From Idiomarina sp. X4 (GTDB lineage: Bacteria; Pseudomonadota; Gammaproteobacteria; Enterobacterales; Alteromonadaceae), in NCBI RefSeq assembly GCF_002808045.1, contig NZ_CP025000.1, positions 2,356,001 to 2,420,000 of the forward strand: 64,000 nucleotides of DNA, given 5' to 3'. Shown here piece by piece: positions 48,490 through 56,896 of this stretch. How positions within the stretch are numbered: position 1 is the first letter of the stretch; every line of letters starts with the position of its first letter. The notes under the pieces were generated by a model. The model saw nothing but the letters and a program-made list of their open reading frames with translations. It ran no database searches and was not told the DNA's origin. The position numbers and the translations under genes are program-made.

Positions 48490-49407
48490 ATGACAACGGC
48501 GTTATTTTTCCCGGGACAGGGATCTCAGAGCGTTGGTATGCTTGGCGAGTTAGCCGATGAGTTCGCATTAATAAAGGAAACTTTCGCACAAGCAAGCGAC
48601 GCGCTTGGCTATGATTTGTGGGAACTTGTGCAGCAAGATCCCAACAATCAGCTTAATGATACGCAATTTACTCAGCCCGCATTATTAACCGCCAGCGTAG
48701 CCTTGTATCGCGTAGCTAAAGATAAAGGTTTAGGTGATAATGTCGTTATGGCAGGTCATAGTCTTGGGGAGTATTCAGCTTTGGTTTGTGCCGGCGCCAT
48801 TGACTTTAAAGATGCGGTTAAACTCGTCGAAGCTCGCGGCAAGTTTATGCAGGAATCTGTTGCCGAAGGCGAAGGTGCTATGGCAGCGGTTATCGGTTTA
48901 GACGACGATGTTATTAAGCAAATCTGTGAAGAGCAGGCCCAAGGCGAGGTTGTTACTCCGGTGAACTACAATTCGCCTGGTCAGGTGGTTATAGCGGGTC
49001 ATGCCTCAGCGGTTTCCCGTGCAGGAGAAGCACTAAAAGAAGCAGGTGCTAAGCGCGTATTGCCACTTCCTGTCAGTGTGCCGTCTCATTGTGCATTAAT
49101 GAAGCCGGCGGCGGATAAGTTAAAGGCGGAACTTGAGAAAATAACCATCAAGTCGCCTATTGTGGATGTGATCAACAATGTTGATGTGAATATCGAAACA
49201 GACGCAGCTGCTATAAAAGATGCGTTAGTCCGACAACTTTATTGTCCGGTGCGCTGGACTGAGTCTGTTGAGAAAGCCGCAGAAATGGGCGTAGAAAGTG
49301 CATTTGAAGTCGGTCCGGGGAAAGTATTAACGGGCTTAAATAAGCGTATAACAAAATCATTTAGTTGTTCAGCACTGAACACCGCTGATGCATTGAATTC
49401 AATTTAG
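48490..49407 (+). CDS. fabD: Malonyl-CoA-ACP transacylase
   Basis: A 305-residue acyltransferase that loads malonate onto acyl carrier protein. FFPGQGSQSVGML at the start and the nucleophile elbow AGHSLGEYSALVCAG, with the catalytic Ser, are intact; the His partner lies in PVSVPSHCALM. A GAGGG ribosome-binding site is present. fabG follows after 14 bp. Confidence 0.96.
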   Translation: MTTALFFPGQGSQSVGMLGELADEFALIKETFAQASDALGYDLWELVQQDPNNQLNDTQFTQPALLTASVALYRVAKDKGLGDNVVMAGHSLGEYSALVCAGAIDFKDAVKLVEARGKFMQESVAEGEGAMAAVIGLDDDVIKQICEEQAQGEVVTPVNYNSPGQVVIAGHASAVSRAGEALKEAGAKRVLPLPVSVPSHCALMKPAADKLKAELEKITIKSPIVDVINNVDVNIETDAAAIKDALVRQLYCPVRWTESVEKAAEMGVESAFEVGPGKVLTGLNKRITKSFSCSALNTADALNSI

Positions 49408-49421
49408 AAGGTGAGTAATTC

Positions 49422-50156
49422 ATGAACTTTGAGAATAAAGTTGCTTTAGTAACAGGTGCAAGTCGAGGAATTGGTAAAGCGATTGCGCAGCAGCTCGTTA
49501 AAGAGGGCGCTAAAGTAATCGGTACTGCGACTTCTGATAAAGGCGCTTTAGCGATTTCTGACTATTTGGGCGACAACGGTAAGGGGATAGCGTTGGATGT
49601 AACCGATGCAGATAGTGTGCAGGAAACGGTCAAGTCCCTTGAAAAAGAGTTTGGCAGCATCGATATCCTGGTTAATAACGCTGGTATCACCCGCGATAAT
49701 TTAATGATGCGTATGAAAGATGACGAGTGGAACTCTGTTATCGATACGAACTTAACGGCTATTTTCCGCGTCTGTAAGGCGGTGGTCCGCGGCATGATGA
49801 AACGTCGTCATGGTCGTATTATTAATATCAGTTCGGTTGTTGGTACAACAGGTAATCCGGGGCAGGTCAACTACTGTGCAGCAAAAGCTGGGCTAGTCGG
49901 CTTCAGCAAGTCGTTGGCCAAAGAGGTGGCCGCACGCGGAATAACCGTGAACTGTGTGTCGCCTGGGTTTATTGATACCGACATGACAAAGGCCTTAACG
50001 GAAGAGCAAAAAGAAAGTATTTTTGCTAATATTCCTGCTGCAAGACTGGGTAAACCCGATGAAATTGCGTCTGCAGTGACATTTTTGGCGTCCGATGGCG
50101 CAGCTTATATTACGGGTGAAACCATTCACGTTAATGGCGGAATGGCGATGGTTTAA
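49422..50156 (+). CDS. fabG: 3-oxoacyl-ACP reductase
   Basis: A 244-residue short-chain dehydrogenase for the first reduction step of the fatty-acid cycle. The NADPH motif TGASRGIGKAIA is near residue 12, the Ser lies in IINISSVVGT and the YxxxK pair in NYCAAKAGLVGFSK. The C-terminal TGETIHVNGGMAMV is typical. The 117-bp gap to acpP probably holds an acpP promoter, but none stands out. Confidence 0.96.
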   Translation: MNFENKVALVTGASRGIGKAIAQQLVKEGAKVIGTATSDKGALAISDYLGDNGKGIALDVTDADSVQETVKSLEKEFGSIDILVNNAGITRDNLMMRMKDDEWNSVIDTNLTAIFRVCKAVVRGMMKRRHGRIINISSVVGTTGNPGQVNYCAAKAGLVGFSKSLAKEVAARGITVNCVSPGFIDTDMTKALTEEQKESIFANIPAARLGKPDEIASAVTFLASDGAAYITGETIHVNGGMAMV

Positions 50157-50273
50157 GTGGTCAGCGGTACGACCTCTTAATTTTATCCGAATTTTTACTT
50201 TATTAATGAGGCTGGTTTCACTAAACTACGGCCAACTTTCACTCTCGCGACGACTATTTGAGGGATTTTATAA

Positions 50274-50513
50274 ATGAGTACTATCGAAGAACGCGTAAAG
50301 AAAATCATTGTTGAACAACTGGGTGTTAAAGAAGAAGAAGTTAAGCCTGAAGCGTCATTTGAAAATGACCTGGGTGCTGACTCTTTGGACACCGTTGAGT
50401 TGGTAATGGCTTTGGAAGAAGAATTTGAAACTGAAATTCCTGATGAAGAAGCTGAAAAAATCAAAACTGTTCAAGCAGCAATTGATTACGTAAATAATCA
50501 CTCTGACGATTAA
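50274..50513 (+). CDS. acpP: Acyl carrier protein
   Basis: A 79-residue acidic carrier protein. The 4'-phosphopantetheine attaches to Ser in [25 protein letters not shown] lies 8 bases before the ATG. It is normally followed by fabF; here pabC comes next after a hairpin, and fabF is absent from the window. Confidence 0.97.
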   Translation: MSTIEERVKKIIVEQLGVKEEEVKPEASFENDLGADSLDTVELVMALEEEFETEIPDEEAEKIKTVQAAIDYVNNHSDD

Positions 50514-50538
50514 TTTTTCAGAGAATTATTGAGACAAT

Positions 50539-50566
50539 AGGCGGAACTTTGGTTCCGCCTATTTTC
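50539..50566 (+). terminator. Hairpin terminator/attenuator after acpP
   Basis: A perfect stem AGGCGGAAC / GTTCCGCCT with a four-base loop, followed by ATTTTC. It lies between the acpP stop and the pabC ATG (50570), so it would lower transcription of the pabC operon relative to acpP. Confidence 0.75.
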
Positions 50567-50569
50567 GTT

Positions 50570-51358
50570 ATGACACTGATAAAACAGTTTTTTAATACTC
50601 AAGCCACTGATATTGGTGCTCTTGACCGAGGGCTTCAGTTTGGTGATGGTCATTTCACAACACTTCGTATTCTTAATGGTGCTCCCGAACATTTAGAGGC
50701 CCACCTTGCCCGATTAGCTCATGCGAATAAGACTCTTCGCATTTACCATTCGACCTTTACGACCTTAAGAAATCGACTGACAGAACTGGCGAAAGACGTT
50801 GAACAAGGAGTGTGTAAGGTTATTGTTACTCGTGGCAATAGTGCTCAAGGCTATGGGTATGATCATCGCATAGAAGCGAACGAATACATTCAGATCAGTA
50901 CGTTACCGGAACCTCAGAACCCACTTGACGTAGGGCTTGCTAACGTGACTTTAGCCGAGCAAACCGTTCTGGCAGGGCTTAAAACACTTAACCGTTTAGA
51001 ACAGGTGTTGCTGAGTGCTGAGAAATCAGAAAAGGGCCTTGATGATTTAGTCGTCTGTACCAATGACGGACGTGTTATAGAGGCTGTGCAGGGAAACCTT
51101 TTTTGGAAGAAGCGTGGGCGCTGGCAGACACCCTCACTAACGTCGGCTGGTATAGACGGAGTCATGCGACAACACATCATTAACAGTAACGCTCTTGGCA
51201 ACCTCGATATAAAAGAGGGAAGAGTGGCCGATCTTGAACAGGCTGAGCAAATTTTCGTTTGTAACAGTGTCCGTGGTGCTGTCCCTGTTCGCTCATTTAA
51301 TGGTAAAGTATTTGAAGATCTTCCGTTACCTGAGAAAGTAAAACGCCTGGCTTTATGA
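50570..51358 (+). CDS. pabC: Aminodeoxychorismate lyase
   Basis: A 262-residue fold-type IV PLP enzyme releasing p-aminobenzoate and pyruvate for folate synthesis. DRGLQFGDGHFTTLRILNG near residue 16 and the PLP-lysine segment LKTLNRLEQVLLSAEK are typical of PabC. The start at 50570 (MTLIKQFF) is chosen over 50549, which would lie inside the hairpin. The terminal ATGA overlaps mltG. Confidence 0.92.
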   Translation: MTLIKQFFNTQATDIGALDRGLQFGDGHFTTLRILNGAPEHLEAHLARLAHANKTLRIYHSTFTTLRNRLTELAKDVEQGVCKVIVTRGNSAQGYGYDHRIEANEYIQISTLPEPQNPLDVGLANVTLAEQTVLAGLKTLNRLEQVLLSAEKSEKGLDDLVVCTNDGRVIEAVQGNLFWKKRGRWQTPSLTSAGIDGVMRQHIINSNALGNLDIKEGRVADLEQAEQIFVCNSVRGAVPVRSFNGKVFEDLPLPEKVKRLAL

Positions 51359-52374
51359 CTTTGCTAAAACGTTTGTTTGTTATTGCTTTTTTCTCTGTTG
51401 TCATTGGTGCAGGCGCGCTTAGCTATGGTTATTACTATTTGTCTCAGCCCTTTACCAGTAGTTCAGTAAATGAGCCGTTAATACTGGAGTTTCCCAAAGG
51501 CAAACATGCTCGGTATGTCATTACACAAGTCAGTGAGCATTACGCTCTGGGTGAGTCCATATTGGATAATAAACAGCTGCGTTATGGTTTTAGTCGGCTA
51601 TTGGGCGGTGTTAGCCATTTGCGGGCGGGGGTTTATGAGGTTAAGCCGGAACATAATTGGTTTGACGTCTGGTCCATGGTTTCAAACGGTGACGAGCTTC
51701 AATTTTCAGTCACTCTTGTAGAAGGTCATACATTGCAACAATGGTTGTTCACGCTTAATTCGGCGCCTTACTTGAGTGGCGACGCAAAATCTGCAGCGAA
51801 TGCTTTACAAGAAAGTCTTGGACCAACCGTTGATTCTTTAGAAGGTCTATTATTGCCGGAAACCTATACTTACCGAGCCTACTCGACGGTTTCCGGTATT
51901 TTAAAAAATGCTTATGAGTCAATGCAAAAAACGTTAGCCGACGTTTGGAGCAATCGCTCTGAAGCTTGTCCGGTAGAATCTCCTTATGAGCTGCTGATTT
52001 TAGCGTCAATAATAGAAAAAGAGACAGGTGTATCGGGTGAAAGAAGTTTGGTTGCCAGCGTTTTTGCTAATCGTTTGGCTATTGGTATGCGGCTGCAGTC
52101 CGATCCAACTACAATTTATGGCATTGAGGATTTTGACGGCAACTTGACCCGTGCTCATTTGCGTGAGAAAACGGCCTATAACACCTATCGAATTAATGGC
52201 TTACCTCCGACACCCATTGCTATGCCAGGCAAGGCGTCGCTCGAGGCAGCCGCTAATCCAGATGACTCGCCGTTTTATTACTTTGTCGCTGATGACACTG
52301 GTGGTCACGTATTTTCAGAAACGCTGGAAGAGCATAATAAAGCGGTGCGCCGCTACCAACTAAATAAAGAGTGA
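51355..52374 (+). CDS. mltG: Endolytic peptidoglycan transglycosylase
   Basis: A 339-residue inner-membrane protein that cleaves nascent glycan strands. One N-terminal membrane helix (residues 5-27), a LysM-like region, and the catalytic YceG domain with the active Glu in LASIIEKETGVSGERSLVASV. It starts within the pabC stop (ATGA) and is followed at once by tmk. Confidence 0.94.
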   Translation: MTLLKRLFVIAFFSVVIGAGALSYGYYYLSQPFTSSSVNEPLILEFPKGKHARYVITQVSEHYALGESILDNKQLRYGFSRLLGGVSHLRAGVYEVKPEHNWFDVWSMVSNGDELQFSVTLVEGHTLQQWLFTLNSAPYLSGDAKSAANALQESLGPTVDSLEGLLLPETYTYRAYSTVSGILKNAYESMQKTLADVWSNRSEACPVESPYELLILASIIEKETGVSGERSLVASVFANRLAIGMRLQSDPTTIYGIEDFDGNLTRAHLREKTAYNTYRINGLPPTPIAMPGKASLEAAANPDDSPFYYFVADDTGGHVFSETLEEHNKAVRRYQLNKE

Positions 52375-52376
52375 AT

Positions 52377-52994
52377 ATGAAAGGGAAGTTTGTTGTTATT
52401 GAAGGCCTGGAAGGGGCAGGTAAAAGCTCTGCTATTGCTAATGTTATTACTCATTTGCAAGCGAAAGGTATTCAGACAGAAGCGGTTCGAGAGCCAGGTG
52501 GAACTCCTCTAGCCGAGTCTTTGCGGGACTTGGTTAAGAAAAAATGGGATGAAACCGTAGTGCCGACAACTGAGTTGTTGTTAATGTACGCTAGCCGTGT
52601 TCAGTTGGTGGAGAATATTATTAAGCCTCACTTGATGGATGGAACATGGGTTATTGGCGATCGGCACGATTTATCCTCCCGGGCCTATCAAGGGGGCGGT
52701 CGCCAGCTTGGAGATGATTTATTGCAAAAGCTTAGAGCGATAACATTGGGAAACTTCTACCCGGACTTGACCATTTTACTGGACGTTGACGAGGAAGCTG
52801 GCTTAAAGCGTGCGCGGGAGCGAGGGCAGCTAGATAGAATTGAAGAAGAAGATTTGGCGTTTTTTAAACGAACTCGACAAGCCTACTTAAACATTGCAGC
52901 GAAAGACCCTTCTGTTTTTGTAATTGATGCAAACCAACCGATGTTGAAGGTTCACGAAGCTATTCTACGAACTCTAGAGGAGAACTTGTTTTAA
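52377..52994 (+). CDS. tmk: Thymidylate kinase
   Basis: A 205-residue kinase making dTDP. P-loop FVVIEGLEGAGKSSAIANV, the DR motif IGDRHDLSSRAYQGGGRQ and the lid ARERGQLDRIE are present. The ATG at 52377 is preferred to the in-frame GTG at 52371, since AAAGAG sits at the right distance. The stop overlaps the holB ATG. Confidence 0.95.
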   Translation: MKGKFVVIEGLEGAGKSSAIANVITHLQAKGIQTEAVREPGGTPLAESLRDLVKKKWDETVVPTTELLLMYASRVQLVENIIKPHLMDGTWVIGDRHDLSSRAYQGGGRQLGDDLLQKLRAITLGNFYPDLTILLDVDEEAGLKRARERGQLDRIEEEDLAFFKRTRQAYLNIAAKDPSVFVIDANQPMLKVHEAILRTLEENLF

Positions 52995-53860
52995 TGGCGG
53001 CTCCCTGGCTACGAGATGCATGGTTACGGTTAGTCAATGCTTATGAAAGCAATAGATTGGCTCATGCTTACTATTTAAAGCACAACCTGGCACACGGCAG
53101 TAACCGCTTCATTGAACAGTTCACCAAGTACCTGCTTTGTCAGGCAAAAGGAAAAAGTGCTTGTAATCAGTGCAAGTCATGCTTGTTGTACGCAGCCGGA
53201 AACCATCCGGATACATGGACACTTGATGGTGACGAAACCAGTCGGATAGGTGTTGATGAAATTCGAGACCTGCAAAAAAACATTGTCAATAAAGCGAATC
53301 AGGGGGGCTTTAAAGTTGCGGTAATTTTGCAAGCTGAGAAAATGACTGAGCAGGCATCTAACGCGTTGCTAAAAGTCCTGGAAGAGCCGCCAGAAGACAC
53401 CTGCTGGCTGGTATCAACAAAACAACCTGAACAACTATTGCCAACCCTGCGAAGCCGCATGCAATGGTTAAACATCCCTTACCCAGAGGCGGCGCAAACG
53501 GAAGAACAAACCGCACAGGCTGCCGAATTATTTGATGCGTTACATAAATTAGCGCCGTTACCCGAGCTAAAAGACAAAGCAATAGCTGCTGACTGGTTGA
53601 TGCTCTCTGAGCGCTTGGTTTCTGATATGTTAGCTGAGTTAAATCGCCTCCCGGAAGAACGTTTTTACTTTCCTGACTTACTCGATAACTACAAGAGATT
53701 GGTACAGTGCCCTTGGCTGGATGCGCGCCATTTAAGCGAATGGGTATCAGAATGCCGACAGTTACGTCAGATATATCAGGGATCGCCAGGCATTAATTTA
53801 GCGTTATTATTAATACTTGCCTGGAGCCGTTGGTCAAACTTTCTTTTAGGTGAGGAATAA
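52994..53860 (+). CDS. holB: DNA polymerase III delta' subunit
   Basis: A 288-residue clamp-loader subunit. The zinc-binding cysteines are visible in CQAKGKSACNQCKSCLLYAA, and the AAA+ sensor-1 region reads EQASNALLKVLEEPPEDTCW. Delta' naturally lacks a working Walker A site. It shares a base with the tmk stop; the PilZ-domain gene follows. Confidence 0.92.
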   Translation: MAAPWLRDAWLRLVNAYESNRLAHAYYLKHNLAHGSNRFIEQFTKYLLCQAKGKSACNQCKSCLLYAAGNHPDTWTLDGDETSRIGVDEIRDLQKNIVNKANQGGFKVAVILQAEKMTEQASNALLKVLEEPPEDTCWLVSTKQPEQLLPTLRSRMQWLNIPYPEAAQTEEQTAQAAELFDALHKLAPLPELKDKAIAADWLMLSERLVSDMLAELNRLPEERFYFPDLLDNYKRLVQCPWLDARHLSEWVSECRQLRQIYQGSPGINLALLLILAWSRWSNFLLGEE

Positions 53861-53887
53861 GGCTCCGGATTTTATAAAAGGGGTCTT

Positions 53888-54232
53888 ATGTCTAAAACGG
53901 TTCGCATTTATATTGATTCAGTTCGTGAATTAGCGGCACGAACGGTGCCTTTCTTTAAATATACCTCAATTTTAGTGACAGAGCTTGCTGATGGCGATTA
54001 TGCATTAGGCAACAGCGTTGATGTTGAGCTGTTTTTACCTGACACAGCGACATCCCCGTTTCACTTTAGTGCTCAGGTGTCCTGGCTGTTTGATGACAAG
54101 TCCTTTCCTTATGTTATAAGCCTATTACCGAAGGACGTCGCCACCGGGCATCGACTGAACTTCCTGACTAACCAGTACAAAGCCGAATATGGTAAACTGT
54201 TTGATTCATTGATAAATTCTTGCGCAACCTAA
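53888..54232 (+). CDS. PilZ-domain protein (type IV pilus assembly PilZ-like)
   Basis: A 114-residue protein in the position holB-pilZ-tatD, as in Pseudomonas. The beta-barrel pattern with GNSVDVELFLPDTATSPFHF and VSWLFDDKSFPYVISL fits PilZ. The c-di-GMP-binding RxxxR and D/NxSxxG motifs are missing, as in P. aeruginosa PilZ itself, so it probably works through protein contacts (PilB/FimX-like) in twitching motility rather than by binding c-di-GMP. AGGGG lies upstream. Confidence 0.82.
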   Translation: MSKTVRIYIDSVRELAARTVPFFKYTSILVTELADGDYALGNSVDVELFLPDTATSPFHFSAQVSWLFDDKSFPYVISLLPKDVATGHRLNFLTNQYKAEYGKLFDSLINSCAT

Positions 54233-54249
54233 TTGCAACGGAGCATTGG

Positions 54250-55038
54250 ATGTTTGTTGATTCGCATTGCCATTTAGATCGTATTGACCCGAACAAAGTG
54301 GGTACAGACTTGGCTGGCTTAGTAGAGAACGCCCGCAAAAACAACGTTGAACACATGTTGTGTGTTTGTGTAACGCTGGATGAATATCCTAAGATGCGTG
54401 ACACGGTATCGGCGTATGACAATGTTTCGATATCCTGTGGAGTGCATCCGCTTTACGTTAATGAGGAGAGTCATAACGCCGATGAAATGGCGGCAACGTT
54501 AACTGAGCTTGCCAGTGAGCCGAAAGTGGTGGCGATTGGTGAAACCGGCCTCGACTATTTCTATGACCCGGACTCAAAAGCAAAGCAGCAGAACAACTTT
54601 GAGCAACATATTGCCGTAGCAGGGGAGTTGAATAAGCCCCTTATTATTCATACTCGTGAAGCACGCGAAGACACTCTGGCAATGTTAAAGCAAGGTCATG
54701 CCGACAAACCCGGCGGCGTCCTACATTGTTTTACTGAATCTTATGAGATGGCAAAAGAAGCCATCGACGCGCTGGACTTTTATATTTCTATTTCCGGTAT
54801 TGCATCTTTTCGAAATGCATCAGAGCTACGGGATACCGTCAAAGCGTTACCACTCGATAAGCTGCTCATTGAAACCGATAGTCCTTGGTTAGCGCCGGTA
54901 CCTCACCGTGGAAAAGTGAACCAGCCTGCTTACGTAACTGAGGTTGCTAAATGCGTTGCTGACGTTAAAGGTATTACGCTTGAAGAGGTTGCCAGAGTCA
55001 CGACTGAGAACTTTTATAAGCTGTTTAAAGCCTCTTAA
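54250..55038 (+). CDS. tatD: TatD-family metal-dependent deoxyribonuclease
   Basis: A 262-residue TIM-barrel hydrolase (YcfH type). Metal ligands sit in FVDSHCHLDRI, GETGLDYFYD, IIHTREARE, LHCFTES and IETDSPWLAP. It cleaves DNA 3' ends in related proteins. The start at 54250 is chosen because CGGAG precedes it and the fold begins there; the longer TTG-started frame overlaps the pilZ gene. It is the last gene of the acpP/pabC run. Confidence 0.92.
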   Translation: MFVDSHCHLDRIDPNKVGTDLAGLVENARKNNVEHMLCVCVTLDEYPKMRDTVSAYDNVSISCGVHPLYVNEESHNADEMAATLTELASEPKVVAIGETGLDYFYDPDSKAKQQNNFEQHIAVAGELNKPLIIHTREAREDTLAMLKQGHADKPGGVLHCFTESYEMAKEAIDALDFYISISGIASFRNASELRDTVKALPLDKLLIETDSPWLAPVPHRGKVNQPAYVTEVAKCVADVKGITLEEVARVTTENFYKLFKAS

Positions 55039-55114
55039 TGAGCTGTGTGTAACTTGTGAGTAAAAAGGTTTTAGTACTTCAAAAACATTAAGTTAAAAGA
55101 AACCGTAAAAAAAT

Positions 55115-55142
55115 TAGACATCCATCAATTATTGTCTACACT
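55115..55142 (+). promoter_or_regulatory. Candidate promoter of the small RNA / leader element
   Basis: TAGACA (55115-55120) and TACACT (55137-55142) are separated by 16 bp, predicting a start near 55149. Confidence 0.45.
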
Positions 55143-55148
55143 AAAAAT

Positions 55149-55268
55149 TGTTGGATGAATTTTAAGCAGGATAAATGAGACTGTTTTATCATGAGTTAGC
55201 GCACGGCTCATCCCATGAGCCATTCCCCTATACCCGGAACAATCTGGATTGGTTCCGGGTTTTTTTTA
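55149..55268 (+). ncRNA. Candidate ~120-nt small RNA or mRNA leader
   Basis: From the predicted start to the terminator, this segment forms a perfect 7-bp hairpin GGCTCAT-CCC-ATGAGCC (55205-55221) and ends in a strong intrinsic terminator with a U8 tail, the typical 3' end of Hfq-bound sRNAs. The pentamer ATGAG occurs three times (55175, 55191, 55215), all able to pair with a single CTCAT (55207-55211), so alternative folds are possible. Alternatives: a 5' leader/attenuator of prpD or simply the terminator of the tatD operon. Confidence 0.45.
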
Positions 55269-55273
55269 TCTAA
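55175..55273 (+). CDS. Possible 32-residue leader or micro-peptide
   Basis: An ATG-started frame, preceded by GCAGGA at a good distance, encodes a peptide rich in aromatic residues (five Phe, two Tyr, one Trp) and three His, starting MRLFYHELAHG and ending in FRVFFI. Its last codons are the terminator stem and T-run, and the stop comes 5 bases after the U-tract. This geometry resembles leader-peptide attenuators but lacks a run of one regulatory codon. It could be chance. Confidence 0.35.
   Translation: MRLFYHELAHGSSHEPFPYTRNNLDWFRVFFI
55232..55268 (+). terminator. Strong intrinsic terminator upstream of prpD
   Basis: A 9-bp GC-rich stem ACCCGGAAC / GTTCCGGGT with an 11-base loop, followed by seven further T. 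It lies 82 bp before the prpD ATG. Confidence 0.88.
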
Positions 55274-55349
55274 AATAAACGTAAAAAGCGATCAATCAAC
55301 CGGCCGATTCCGTAGCTGTTAGAGTAAGCCTTTGAATTAAGGAGTGATA

Positions 55350-56837
55350 ATGTCTACGACTGTTGAACAAAACACACGTCCAGATTACGACAGGGTTATC
55401 GTCGATATTGCCGACTATGTCATGAACTATAAAGTCACCAGCGAAGAAGCCTGGAGCACAGCCCGGTATTGTTTGATGGATACGTTGGGGTGCGGAATGT
55501 TGGCATTAGGCTACCCCGAATGTGCGAAGCATTTAGGTCCTATGGTTCAGGGAACGTCAGTGCCTAATGGTGCCCGGGTTCCCGGAACTCGGTTCACATT
55601 AGATCCCGTTAAAGCTGCCTGGGACATTGGCTGTATAGTTCGCTGGTTAGACTTTAACGACACATGGCTGGCGGCGGAATGGGGTCATCCGTCGGACAAT
55701 TTGGGCGGTATATTAGCGACAGCTGACTTTATTTCTCAGCAACGCCGAAGTCGGGGATTTGAGCCTCTGACAATAAAGAACGTTCTAGAAGGAATGATTA
55801 AAGCGCATGAGATTCAGGGGAACCTGGCAATTGAGAACAGCTTTAACCGGGTTGGGCTTGATCATGTTGTACTGGTAAAAGTGGCTTCAACTGCGGTGGT
55901 CAGTTGGTTAATGGGCGCCAGCAAAGAGCAAATTATGGCCGCGCTGTCTCAAGCTTGGGTAGACGGTCAGTCGCTGAGAACCTATCGTCACGCACCAAAC
56001 GCGGGATCGCGTAAATCGTGGGCTGCGGGCGACGCAACGTCACGAGCCGTTCGACTGGCAGACATTACCCAACGGGGAGAAATGGGTATTCCCGGCGCTT
56101 TAACAGCACCTCAGTGGGGATTTTACGATGTGCTGTTCAGTAAAACGAATAAAGATCAGAAGCTTAAGGATGAAAAAGACCTAGAGTTCAAGTTTCAGCG
56201 CGACTACGGCAGCTACGTTATGGAAAACATTTTGTTCAAGTTGTCTTTCCCCGCTGAGTTTCATGCGCAAACAGCCTGTGAAGCTGCCGTAAAACTTCAC
56301 TCTGATGTGAAAGGTCGAATTGACGACATAGAAAAGATCGTGATTACCACGCATGAGTCAGCGATTCGTATTATTTCTAAAGAAGGTAAGCTTGCTAATC
56401 CCGCGGATCGGGATCATTGCTTGCAGTATATGACTGCTGTTCCTCTCATTTGGGGAGAGTTGAATGCGGATCATTATGAAGACAGCTTTCATAGTGCACA
56501 CCCAGAAATTGACGAGCTTAGGGAGAAAATGTTTGTTGAAGAGGACGAGCAGTACAGCAAAGACTATCTCAATCCGGACAAACGCTCTATTGCGAACGCG
56601 GTGCAGGTGTTTTTTAAAGACGGCAGTAAAACAGAAAAGGTGGCTGTCGAATATCCGATTGGTCATCGTAAACGCCGTGACGAGGGCATACCGGTTTTAA
56701 AAGAGAAGTTTAAAAGCAGCCTGAAAAAGCGCTTTCCAGCCAGTCATGCGGATGAAATATTTTCACTCTGTACGACCGACGAAACGACGTTTGATCAATT
56801 AGCTGTGGATACTTTCATGGACAAATGGGTCATTTAG
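55350..56837 (+). CDS. prpD: 2-methylcitrate dehydratase
   Basis: A 495-residue MmgE/PrpD-family enzyme that dehydrates 2-methylcitrate in propionate breakdown. Similarity to E. coli PrpD is very high, for example [40 protein letters not shown] and [15 protein letters not shown]. The ATG at 55350 is favoured over the GTG at 55344, which forms part of the AAGGAG ribosome-binding site. No prpB, prpC, prpR or acnD lies beside it, so it is an orphan. A terminator-bearing leader precedes it. Confidence 0.92.
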   Translation: MSTTVEQNTRPDYDRVIVDIADYVMNYKVTSEEAWSTARYCLMDTLGCGMLALGYPECAKHLGPMVQGTSVPNGARVPGTRFTLDPVKAAWDIGCIVRWLDFNDTWLAAEWGHPSDNLGGILATADFISQQRRSRGFEPLTIKNVLEGMIKAHEIQGNLAIENSFNRVGLDHVVLVKVASTAVVSWLMGASKEQIMAALSQAWVDGQSLRTYRHAPNAGSRKSWAAGDATSRAVRLADITQRGEMGIPGALTAPQWGFYDVLFSKTNKDQKLKDEKDLEFKFQRDYGSYVMENILFKLSFPAEFHAQTACEAAVKLHSDVKGRIDDIEKIVITTHESAIRIISKEGKLANPADRDHCLQYMTAVPLIWGELNADHYEDSFHSAHPEIDELREKMFVEEDEQYSKDYLNPDKRSIANAVQVFFKDGSKTEKVAVEYPIGHRKRRDEGIPVLKEKFKSSLKKRFPASHADEIFSLCTTDETTFDQLAVDTFMDKWVI

Positions 56838-56860
56838 TTACTTAGACGTTATCAAGAGCC

Positions 56861-56887
56861 GGGCGGTGCAATTAAGAAGCACCGCCC
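56861..56887. repeat. GC-rich hairpin between convergent prpD and NSS transporter genes
   Basis: A perfect 9-bp stem GGGCGGTGC / GCACCGCCC with a 9-base loop. No T-run follows on either strand, so it is likely a 3' stabilising or factor-dependent end rather than a classic terminator. Confidence 0.5.
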
Positions 56888-56896
56888 AGTTAGCTA

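Larger units (their letters stand above)
55039..55349 (+). other. tatD-prpD intergenic region
   Basis: A 311-bp gap containing a candidate promoter, a short transcription unit with two hairpins and a 32-codon ORF (see separate entries), then about 75 bp with an AAGGAG ribosome-binding site leading to prpD. No obvious terminator directly follows tatD. Confidence 0.6.
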
